The translations under genes were made by a program, and so were the position numbers. A stretch of DNA of 5,593 bases from assembly GCA_045647525.1 (NCBI GenBank), contig JAZRMK010000026.1, forward strand, positions 1-5,593, read 5' to 3'. The notes beneath the pieces are model-generated. The model was given only the letters and a program-made list of their open reading frames with translations. It was not told the origin of the DNA and did no database searches. The stretch comes from UMGS172 sp045647525. Lineage in GTDB: Bacteria; Bacillota; Clostridia; Oscillospirales; Acutalibacteraceae. Shown piece after piece: positions 1 to 5,022 of the stretch (position 1 is the first letter of the stretch; every line of letters starts with the position of its first letter).

Positions 1-144
1 ACTTCTTGTGTGTCTATTGTATTTATAATCAAAGCACAGGGAGGAGCTGAATATCATTTCAGCATGTCACCCTTTGAATTTTTCGATAAAATTGATTGCG
101 ACACTGCATGTGAATACCTTAAAAAAGCAATTGACGCAAAATAA
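1..144 (+). CDS. 3' end of an unidentified protein (partial)
   Basis: An open frame runs from the first base of the window to a TAA at 142-144, giving the last 47 residues of a protein whose start lies outside. The tail begins with a short hydrophobic stretch (VSIVFIIKAQGG) and ends with a mixed, probably helical segment (EFFDKIDCDTACEYLKKAID). I do not recognise the family, and two cysteines are too few to suggest a metal site. Support for it being a real gene end is positional: the frame is uninterrupted, it is followed within 20 bases by a hairpin terminator, and no competing frame is better. Function is left open. Confidence 0.6.
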   Translation, partial: TSCVSIVFIIKAQGGAEYHFSMSPFEFFDKIDCDTACEYLKKAIDAK

Positions 145-160
145 AAGGATTTGAATATAG

Positions 161-182
161 GGGCGGTCATTGACCGCCCTTT
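161..182 (+). terminator. Hairpin terminator after the partial gene
   Basis: GGGCGGTCA (161-169) and TGACCGCCC (171-179) are perfect inverted repeats. Allowing for a real loop, this is an 8-bp GC-rich stem closed by three bases. It starts 17 bases after the stop codon. The T tract behind it is short and interrupted (TTTACGTTT), so termination may be less efficient than at the other hairpins in the window. The reverse strand has no T run, so it is one-directional. Confidence 0.65.
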
Positions 183-221
183 ACGTTTATATGGTGAAGG
201 TTTTGGATTTTCGAAAAGCTC

Positions 222-250
222 TTTATATCGAATGAAAAGCGTGTTATAAT
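222..250 (+). promoter_or_regulatory. Sigma-A-like promoter of the aldo/keto reductase gene
   Basis: A perfect -10 box TATAAT (245-250) lies 17 bp downstream of a -35-like TTTATA (222-227, four of six consensus positions). Transcription should start near 257, leaving a very short leader before the ATG at 273. The -10 is embedded in a palindrome listed separately. Confidence 0.75.
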
Positions 251-255
251 AACAC
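241..255. promoter_or_regulatory. 15-bp perfect palindrome over the -10 box (candidate operator)
   Basis: GTGTTAT-A-ATAACAC is a perfect inverted repeat (7-1-7) that completely contains the TATAAT box at 245-250. A dimeric repressor bound here would block RNA polymerase directly. Part of the symmetry comes free from the self-similar TATAAT core, but the GTG/CAC arms are not explained by the promoter. No regulator gene is next to it, so the binding protein is unknown. Confidence 0.5.
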
Positions 256-257
256 TG

Positions 258-263
258 AAAGGA
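258..263 (+). promoter_or_regulatory. RBS that fixes the aldo/keto reductase start
   Basis: AAAGGA lies 9 bases before ATG 273 and directly touches an upstream in-frame TTG at 264, so it supports only the ATG. Confidence 0.75.
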
Positions 264-272
264 TTGTGTGGT

Positions 273-1184
273 ATGTATACTATCGATTTTGGAAAAAGCG
301 GAATGAAAGTGCCGACCATTGCGGTTGGGTGTATGCGAATAGGGGATATGACCGAATCCCAGGTGGCGCAGTTTGTTGACACGGCATTAGAACTTGACGC
401 CAACTTTTTCGATCATGCCGACATCTACCGTGGTGGGAAAAGTGAAGAGGTGTTCGGTAAGGCTATCACACCGTCAATGCGTGAGAATATCTTCATTCAA
501 ACGAAGTGCGGCATTAAAAAGGGAAGGTACGACTTCTCATATGACCACATTGTTAATTCGGTTGACGGCAGTCTGAAACGGCTCGGCACTGATTATATCG
601 ACGTTTTGCTTCTTCACCGTCCGGATGTTCTTATGGAACCCGAAGAGGTGGCAAGAGCTTTCGATTATTTAAAATCGTCGGGGAAGGTGCGTCATTTCGG
701 CGTTTCTAACCACAACCCGTATCAGATTGAGCTGTTGCAAAGAGCGCTTGACATGCCGATTTGTACCAATCAGTTGCAGTTCGGTGTTATGCACACGTCG
801 ATGATAGATTCCGGCGTGAACGTCAATATGCATAACGATGCTGCTATCAACCGTGACGGCGGTGTGCTTGATTTTTGCAGATTGAAGGATATAACCATTC
901 AGCCCTGGTCGCCGATGCAATACGGCTTCTTCGAGGGATGCTTTGTTGACAATGACAAATTCCCTGAACTCAACGAAACTCTGGAGCGAATTGCAGAAAA
1001 ATACTCGGTTTCGAAAACAACTATTGCGTTTGCCTGGATTCTTCGTCATCCTGCCAAGATGCAGCCTGTCACTGGAACAACTAAGATCGCAAGGCTTACC
1101 GATTGTCTTAAAGCCTCTGAAATCAGTATCACGAGGGAAGAGTGGTATGAAATCTACCGCGCCGCAGGCAACAAAATACCTTAA
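273..1184 (+). CDS. Aldo/keto reductase, YdhF-like
   Basis: A 303-residue cytosolic NAD(P)H-dependent oxidoreductase of the aldo/keto reductase superfamily, expected to reduce carbonyl substrates to alcohols; the physiological substrate cannot be read from sequence. The full (beta/alpha)8-barrel length is present. The catalytic tetrad is visible: Asp47 and Tyr52 in FFDHADIY, Lys78 in IQTKCG, His115 in LLLHRPD. Cofactor-side motifs follow in the usual order: GVSNHNP (143-149), NQLQF (166-170), QPWSP (210-214) and TGTTKIARL (267-275). The FDHADIY signature and the DGGVLDFCR segment resemble E. coli YdhF and its relatives. The ATG at 273 is chosen because AAAGGA (258-263) sits 9 bases upstream; an in-frame TTG at 264 abuts that site and cannot use it. 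The gene is monocistronic, with its own promoter/palindrome and terminator. Two sampled rows (421-480, 601-660) are 50% GC, higher than the next gene. Confidence 0.93.
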   Translation: MYTIDFGKSGMKVPTIAVGCMRIGDMTESQVAQFVDTALELDANFFDHADIYRGGKSEEVFGKAITPSMRENIFIQTKCGIKKGRYDFSYDHIVNSVDGSLKRLGTDYIDVLLLHRPDVLMEPEEVARAFDYLKSSGKVRHFGVSNHNPYQIELLQRALDMPICTNQLQFGVMHTSMIDSGVNVNMHNDAAINRDGGVLDFCRLKDITIQPWSPMQYGFFEGCFVDNDKFPELNETLERIAEKYSVSKTTIAFAWILRHPAKMQPVTGTTKIARLTDCLKASEISITREEWYEIYRAAGNKIP

Positions 1185-1189
1185 AATAA

Positions 1190-1222
1190 ATCCCTGCCAA
1201 ATTTTTGGCAGGGATTTTTCTT
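1190..1222 (+). terminator. Strong intrinsic terminator of the aldo/keto reductase gene
   Basis: An 11-bp perfect stem (1190-1200 with 1205-1215, core TCCCTGCCAA/TTGGCAGGGA), a four-base loop ATTT and a trailing T-rich run (TTTTTCTT). It starts five bases after the stop codon and separates this gene from the next. Confidence 0.92.
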
Positions 1223-1238
1223 GTCAACGCAGAGTAGG

Positions 1239-1267
1239 TTGTGATATTTGTTTTCGCGTACTATAAT
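1239..1267 (+). promoter_or_regulatory. Sigma-A-like promoter of the HTH-SOR gene
   Basis: TTGTGA (1239-1244, four of six consensus positions) and a perfect TATAAT (1262-1267) are separated by exactly 17 bp. The start point near 1274 leaves a leader of about 15 bases before the ATG at 1290. I see no convincing palindrome across it, so autoregulation cannot be argued from sequence. Confidence 0.75.
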
Positions 1268-1274
1268 GTTCTGT

Positions 1275-1281
1275 AAAGGAG
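1275..1281 (+). promoter_or_regulatory. RBS that fixes the HTH-SOR start
   Basis: AAAGGAG is followed by an 8-base spacer to ATG 1290. An upstream in-frame ATG at 1266 overlaps the -10 box and would lie outside the transcript. Confidence 0.8.
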
Positions 1282-1289
1282 CGATTTAT

Positions 1290-1874
1290 ATGGATACTTA
1301 CATAACAGGTGCTACCATTAAAGGTCTTAGGGAGAAAAAAGGAATCACCCAAGCACAACTTGCTGATGTTTTGGGTGTTAGCAGTAAAGCTGTTTCAAAA
1401 TGGGAAACAGGAAAGGGATTGCCTGATATAACCTTAATTGAACTACTGGCAAAAGCACTATCTGTTTCGGTTATGGAATTGATGTCAGGTGATACGGTTA
1501 TAAATAAAAATGCTTCCGCGAACATACTTCGTTCAAATTTTTATGTTTGCCCTATTTGTAACAATATTATCAGAACGGTAGGCGATACGGTAATAAGTTG
1601 TTGCGGAGTTATTTTGCCGCCTCTTGAAGCAGAAGAGACAGATGCCGACCATGAAATAACGATAGAAAAGGTGGAAGATGAGCATTTTGTTTCAGTTAAC
1701 CACGATATGACAAAAATTCACTATATTTCATTTGTTTGTTATGTGACATCGGACAGAGTGCAATTTGTAAAATTTTATCCTGAAGGTAATGCCGAAACTC
1801 GCCTTAATTTTCGTGGCAGTGGGTATCTGTATATATATTGCAATAAACACGGACTTATGAAAAAGAAAATATGA
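1290..1874 (+). CDS. HTH (XRE) regulator fused to a desulforedoxin plus superoxide-reductase-like module
   Basis: A 194-residue soluble protein of three parts. Residues 8-66 are an XRE/Cro-type helix-turn-helix (TIKGLREKKGITQAQLADVL, then VSSKAVSKWETGKGLPD), which predicts DNA binding. Residues 83-108 resemble the desulforedoxin domain of desulfoferrodoxin: CPIC at 87-90 and adjacent Cys104-Cys105 (SCCG), the usual CxxC...CC rubredoxin-like iron site. Residues 119-193 match a superoxide reductase domain: His121, His138 and His144 (HDMTKIHYI, compare HPMxxxHYI), and Cys184/His187 in YCNKHGL. These are all five protein ligands of the catalytic iron. The Glu-Lys normally just before the first His is Ala119-Asp120, and the Pro of HPM is Asp139. 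Inference: an iron-based redox-responsive transcription factor more than an efficient enzyme. HTH-Dx-SOR architectures have, as I recall, been noted in surveys of SOR proteins. It is monocistronic and locally AT-rich (27-30% GC in rows 1501-1560 and 1681-1740). Confidence 0.88.
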   Translation: MDTYITGATIKGLREKKGITQAQLADVLGVSSKAVSKWETGKGLPDITLIELLAKALSVSVMELMSGDTVINKNASANILRSNFYVCPICNNIIRTVGDTVISCCGVILPPLEAEETDADHEITIEKVEDEHFVSVNHDMTKIHYISFVCYVTSDRVQFVKFYPEGNAETRLNFRGSGYLYIYCNKHGLMKKKI

Positions 1875-1928
1875 TATTACTCTTATGCGTATAGCACCAT
1901 AGGTTGCTATCGAGGAATAAGGTTTACT

Positions 1929-1963
1929 AAAAAACCGCCCGAAGAAATTCGGGCGGTTTTTTG
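1929..1963. terminator. Bidirectional terminator between convergent genes
   Basis: A 15-bp stem (1929-1943 with 1948-1962) with the core CCGCCCGAA/TTCGGGCGG, a GAAA tetraloop (1944-1947), and A and T runs on the two sides. Read on either strand, it gives a GC stem followed by a run of at least six T. It can therefore end both the HTH-SOR transcript and the opposing zinc-ribbon transcript. Confidence 0.93.
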
Positions 1964-2021
1964 TACATATGTTTTTGCAGGGTTGTATGTATGCTTCGCC
2001 TTTGGGTAATTTATAAGGCTT

Positions 2022-2612
2022 TTACACTTTTGCTCCGCAGTTTTGGCAGAATTTAGAATCAGCTAACAGTGGTTTGCCGCACTGTGAACAAAATTTCTTT
2101 TTAGGCGCAACACTATCTTGCGGCACAGGTGATTGTGCGGCAGTGGTGGCAGTTACAGTGGGTTTCTCCACGGTTTCCACCGGAGGCACCGCAGTTTTAG
2201 GGGTCCCTTTTGCTTTATAAATTATCCAAATCTGGTTGCGGTTGCTCGCACCGATACCTTTCATTAAAAGGTTGCCGACCTGACCGCGCGCGTTATGGCG
2301 GTATGAATATGTAACAACATCTAAATTGGGGTTAGACCTTTGCCAGCTGTTCTTCATACTTTCCATACTTATTTTCATAAGTGCAAATTTTTCGTAATAT
2401 GCGATGCCGTAAAGGTTGTTCGAATTGTTGTCCACATCGTATATTATGGTGATATTCTGAACATTTGATTTATTAACTAACAAACCAAACGATGTTTTTT
2501 CAGAAATGTAAAAACGCTTAACTACGATATTGCGATTTTGAGCAAACCACGAATTTATATGTTCGTAAAACTGGTCCTGCGACATTGATTCAATAAAAAA
2601 TGTTTTTTCCAT
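2022..2612 (-). CDS. Hypothetical protein with a C-terminal zinc ribbon
   Basis: A 196-residue protein I cannot assign to a named family. Residues 1-135 form a mixed alpha/beta domain of unknown function with no signal peptide or membrane segment. Recognisable stretches are NITIIYDVDNN (53-63), MKISMESMKNSWQ (79-91) and QIWIIYKAKG (127-136). Residues 137-172 are a Pro/Thr/Ala/Val-rich, probably disordered linker. Residues 175-194 are a short zinc ribbon, CSQCG (175-179) and CQNCG (189-193), with a CxxC-x10-CxxC spacing that should bind one zinc. Such tails are common in Bacillota on otherwise unrelated domains. The ATG at 2612 is chosen because GGAGGGG (2620-2626) lies 7 bases upstream; a TTG at 2648 falls inside the -10 box. 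It is transcribed alone, divergent from the MATE operon and convergent with the HTH-SOR gene. Confidence 0.85.
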   Translation of the reverse strand: MEKTFFIESMSQDQFYEHINSWFAQNRNIVVKRFYISEKTSFGLLVNKSNVQNITIIYDVDNNSNNLYGIAYYEKFALMKISMESMKNSWQRSNPNLDVVTYSYRHNARGQVGNLLMKGIGASNRNQIWIIYKAKGTPKTAVPPVETVEKPTVTATTAAQSPVPQDSVAPKKKFCSQCGKPLLADSKFCQNCGAKV

Positions 2613-2619
2613 TATAAAG

Positions 2620-2626
2620 CCCCTCC
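2620..2626 (-). promoter_or_regulatory. RBS that fixes the zinc-ribbon protein start
   Basis: GGAGGGG on the minus strand with a 7-base spacer to ATG 2612. It is the strongest Shine-Dalgarno match in the window. Confidence 0.8.
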
Positions 2627-2647
2627 ATAGAAACCTTTTATAATTCA

Positions 2648-2676
2648 AGTATAATAATTGAAGCGACTATTTGCAA
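2648..2676 (-). promoter_or_regulatory. Promoter of the zinc-ribbon gene
   Basis: On the minus strand, TTGCAA (2671-2676) and TATACT (2648-2653) are 17 bp apart, matching the consensus at four and five positions. Transcription would begin near 2641, about 30 bases before the ATG. A second TTGCAA copy lies 12 bp further upstream (2683-2688). Confidence 0.65.
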
Positions 2677-2716
2677 GTGATTTTGCAATATTATGTAAAA
2701 ACATATCTTATACGCT

Positions 2717-2744
2717 TTGAATTGCAGCAATTATGTGGTATAAT
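2717..2744 (+). promoter_or_regulatory. Promoter of the MATE-SDR operon
   Basis: A perfect TATAAT (2739-2744) is preceded at 16 bp by TTGAAT (2717-2722, four of six positions). The start point near 2751 leaves a leader of about 24 bases. The gap from 2613 to 2774 thus holds two divergent promoters and no gene. Confidence 0.65.
2720..2732. promoter_or_regulatory. 13-bp palindrome in the MATE promoter spacer (candidate operator)
   Basis: AATTGC-A-GCAATT is a perfect 6-1-6 inverted repeat. It overlaps the end of the -35 box and fills the first part of the spacer, a typical repressor position. It is short, so chance cannot be excluded; no regulator gene adjoins it. Confidence 0.4.
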
Positions 2745-2774
2745 AATACAAAAGTCTAAGAAAAGGGAAGTTTT

Positions 2775-4103
2775 ATGAAAATCCAGTTATCCGACCATTT
2801 TACCTATAAGAAACTTTTCCGTTTTACATTGCCGTCGATTGTGATGATGATATTCACATCGGTTTACGGCGTTGTGGACGGTTTCTTTGTGTCCAATTTT
2901 GTCGGTAAGACAGAGTTTACGGCGGTCAACTTTATAATGCCTGTTTTGATGATCTTGGGTGGATTCGGTTTTATGTTCGGAACGGGCGGTAGCGCTCTGG
3001 TCGCCAAGACAATGGGTGAGGGTGACCGTGAAAAAGCTCATAGGCAGTTTTCATGTATCGTTTATGTTTCGGTCATTTTCGCTGCAGCATTGTCGGTGCT
3101 GGGAATTATCTTTATTCGTCCTGTTGCCGTTTTGTTAGGCGCAGATGGTGCAATGCTCGACTTTTGCGTAATATACGGCAGAATAATCCTGCTGGCGTTG
3201 CCTGCATATATGTTGCAATTTGAGTTCCAAAGCTTTTTCGTAACAGCTGAAAAACCGCAGTTGGGACTGCTTATGACGGTGGTGGCAGGCGTGTCCAATA
3301 TTGTGCTGGATGCTTTGTTGGTAGCGGCTTTTTCTTTTGGTTTAGTTGGTGCCGCGGTTGCTACGGCAGTGAGCCAACTTGTCGGTGGAATTGTGCCTGT
3401 TGTGTATTTTTTGCGACCTAATCGAAGCATTTTAAAACTTGGCAAAGCAGGATTCAATGGAATGACCTTATTGAGAACCTGTACTAACGGATCGTCAGAA
3501 CTGATGTCTAATATTTCTATGTCTTTGGTGGGTATGCTTTATAACATTCAGTTGCTTCGATATGCAGGTCAGGACGGCGTTGCGGCATACGGCGTGATGA
3601 TGTATGTGAATTTGATGTTTTTAAGTGTATTTATAGGATATTCCGTTGGCACTGCGCCGATAGTGAGTTACCATTACGGAGCAGGGAATCACAAAGAACT
3701 CAAAGGTCTTTTAAAACGCAGTTTGACAATAAACATCGTTTCGTCTATTGTAATGTACGTTGCAGCGCGCTTGCTCGCAAAACCGTTGAGTATGATTTTT
3801 GTCGGTTACGACCAGGCGTTGATGGATATGACAGTAAACGGCTTTAAAATATATGCGCTTTTATTCGTTTTCGCGGGTGTAGGTATATACGGTTCGGGCT
3901 TTTTTACAGCGTTAAACAATGGGCTTGTATCGGCGGTGATAGCATTTTTAAGGACCATAGTTTTTCAGGTCGCGGCCGTAATTGTACTGCCGTTGTTTTT
4001 AGGACTTGACGGCATCTGGTATTCCGTTACGGTTGCCGAAGGTCTGGCAATGATTGTAACCGTAGTTTTCCTTATTTGTCAGCGTAAAAAGTATCGTTAT
4101 TGA
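2775..4103 (+). CDS. MATE family efflux transporter, MepA-like
   Basis: A 442-residue inner-membrane antiporter of the multidrug and toxic compound extrusion family, expected to export organic cations or metabolites using a Na+ or H+ gradient. Length and hydrophobicity fit the standard twelve helices in two six-helix halves. The first half starts at FTLPSIVMMIFTSVYGVVDG (17-36) with the conserved Asp35 in helix 1 and the VDGFFVSNFVG motif usual in MepA-like members. GTGGSALVAKTMGEGD (69-84) is the conserved loop after helix 2. The second half repeats the pattern from about 240 (SSELMSNISMS), with GTAPIVSYHYGAGN (292-305) as its counterpart. The protein ends in a basic cytoplasmic tail (QRKKYRY). 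The start is ATG 2775, with AGGG (2764-2767) seven bases upstream. It is the first gene of an operon with an SDR gene starting seven bases after its stop. The substrate is unknown. Confidence 0.93.
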   Translation: MKIQLSDHFTYKKLFRFTLPSIVMMIFTSVYGVVDGFFVSNFVGKTEFTAVNFIMPVLMILGGFGFMFGTGGSALVAKTMGEGDREKAHRQFSCIVYVSVIFAAALSVLGIIFIRPVAVLLGADGAMLDFCVIYGRIILLALPAYMLQFEFQSFFVTAEKPQLGLLMTVVAGVSNIVLDALLVAAFSFGLVGAAVATAVSQLVGGIVPVVYFLRPNRSILKLGKAGFNGMTLLRTCTNGSSELMSNISMSLVGMLYNIQLLRYAGQDGVAAYGVMMYVNLMFLSVFIGYSVGTAPIVSYHYGAGNHKELKGLLKRSLTINIVSSIVMYVAARLLAKPLSMIFVGYDQALMDMTVNGFKIYALLFVFAGVGIYGSGFFTALNNGLVSAVIAFLRTIVFQVAAVIVLPLFLGLDGIWYSVTVAEGLAMIVTVVFLICQRKKYRY

Positions 4104-4106
4104 GGG
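4102..4106 (+). promoter_or_regulatory. RBS overlapping the MATE stop codon
   Basis: GAGGG begins within the TGA stop of the MATE gene (4101-4103) and is only four bases from ATG 4111. The tight spacing and overlap suggest translational coupling of the SDR to the transporter. Confidence 0.6.
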
Positions 4107-4110
4107 TTAT

Positions 4111-5007
4111 ATGAATATTGAAAAATGGCTTGCAAAGAACACAGAATCGCTTAGTGGCAAAACAGTTGCGGTAACCGGTTCAACTGGTGGTTTGGGCAAG
4201 GAATTGTGCGCTTGTCTTGCAAAGCTCGGCGCGAATTTGATACTGGTTGACCGAAATGCCGAACGTTCACAAAGTCACAAAGAAGAATTGCAGAAATGCT
4301 TCAATGTGTCGGTAAAATGTATAAATGCCGATTTAGAGGATATCGAATCGGTACAGACGGCTGTTGGCGTTTTAAAATCACAAAAAATAGACGTGTTTAT
4401 ACATAATGCAGGCGCGTACAGCATACCAAGACATAAGTGTACCACGGGTTATGACAATGTGTTCCAGATAAATTTTGCGTCGCCTTTGTTTATGATACAA
4501 AGTCTTATTCCCATTTTGCGTGAAAATCACGGCAGGGTAGTTGTTGTCGGAAGTATTGCGCACAACTATTCCAAAATTGATAACAGGGATGTTGATTTTA
4601 GCAAAAGGAAGCAGTCGTCAAAGGTGTATGGCAACGCAAAACGGTATTTGATGTTTTCGATGTATGAACTGTTCAAGGATGAAACAGAGGTCACTTTAAG
4701 TGTGACACATCCCGGAATAACATTCACAAATATAACTGCTCATTACCCTAAATTGATATTCGCAGTTATAAAGCATCCAATGAAACTGATTTTTATGAAA
4801 CCGCGAAAGGCAGTGCTGTCAATTTTAAACGGTGTATTTCAAAGCACCGGCGAGTGTGAGTGGATAGGTCCTCGTATTTTTAATGTTTGGGGTAAACCTA
4901 AAAAGCGGAAATTAAGGTCTTGTAAAAGAATGGAAAGACTTGAAATTGCTCGGATTGCCCAAGAGGTTTATAAAAGATGTGAAATTAAAGAAAAAAGCGA
5001 GTGTTGA
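4111..5007 (+). CDS. Short-chain dehydrogenase/reductase
   Basis: A 298-residue Rossmann-fold NAD(P)(H) oxidoreductase with all the classical SDR signatures. The dinucleotide motif is TGSTGGLG (22-29); Asp47 at the end of beta2 (LVDRN) is a position that often influences NAD/NADP choice. Asp74 lies in the NADL segment and HNAG is at 98-101. The catalytic tetrad is complete: Asn121, Ser148, and Tyr173-x3-Lys177 (YGNAK). PGITFT (201-206) is the usual nicotinamide-side loop. The last 40 residues are strongly basic (GKPKKRKLRS). The overall arrangement resembles the retinol-dehydrogenase-like SDRs; the substrate is unknown. It starts seven bases after the MATE gene with an RBS overlapping that stop, so the two should be co-expressed, which suggests a shared xenobiotic or metabolite substrate (inference). 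The final codons and stop form part of the terminator hairpin. Confidence 0.93.
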   Translation: MNIEKWLAKNTESLSGKTVAVTGSTGGLGKELCACLAKLGANLILVDRNAERSQSHKEELQKCFNVSVKCINADLEDIESVQTAVGVLKSQKIDVFIHNAGAYSIPRHKCTTGYDNVFQINFASPLFMIQSLIPILRENHGRVVVVGSIAHNYSKIDNRDVDFSKRKQSSKVYGNAKRYLMFSMYELFKDETEVTLSVTHPGITFTNITAHYPKLIFAVIKHPMKLIFMKPRKAVLSILNGVFQSTGECEWIGPRIFNVWGKPKKRKLRSCKRMERLEIARIAQEVYKRCEIKEKSEC

Positions 5008-5022
5008 TCACTCGCTTTTTTT
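4991..5022. terminator. Bidirectional terminator embedded in both flanking gene ends
   Basis: A 13-bp stem (4991-5003 with 5009-5021: six A, GCGAGTG, loop TTGAT, CACTCGC, six T). The left arm is the last coding sequence of the SDR gene and its TGA (5005-5007) lies in the loop. On the other strand, the outermost base pair reaches the TAA (5023-5021) of the LUD gene. Both strands show a GC stem followed by a T run, so it can terminate both convergent transcripts. Confidence 0.9.

Noticed and set aside
264..272. TTG at 264 as an earlier start for the aldo/keto reductase
   Set aside because: It directly touches the AAAGGA ribosome binding site with no spacer; ATG 273 has a proper 9-base spacer and begins the conserved reductase N-terminus.
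669..1049. Antisense open frame inside the aldo/keto reductase gene
   Set aside because: It opposes a gene with a complete catalytic tetrad and shows no recognisable domain or translation signal.
222..1267. Idea that the HTH-SOR protein controls both its own and the aldo/keto reductase promoter through a shared site
   Set aside because: Aligning the two promoters on TATAAT shows no shared flanks: the GTG/CAC arms at 241-255 are absent around 1262-1267. The link rests on proximity only.
1248..1289. Upstream in-frame starts (TTG 1248, ATG 1266) for the HTH-SOR gene
   Set aside because: Both lie within the promoter, upstream of the predicted transcription start; ATG 1290 has AAAGGAG at 8 bases.
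1891..1910. Small hairpin ATAGCACC-ATA-GGTTGCTAT downstream of the HTH-SOR gene
   Set aside because: Eight pairs with a bulge and no T tract; the real terminator follows at 1929-1963. It is probably chance, and there is no support for a small RNA.
2613..2648. TTG at 2648 as start of the zinc-ribbon gene
   Set aside because: It overlaps the minus-strand -10 box, and ATG 2612 has a strong GGAGGGG site.
3062..3457. Antisense open frame of about 130 codons inside the MATE gene
   Set aside because: It is a shadow of the coding strand, with no RBS or domain and Thr/Ala/Pro-rich composition typical of reverse frames.
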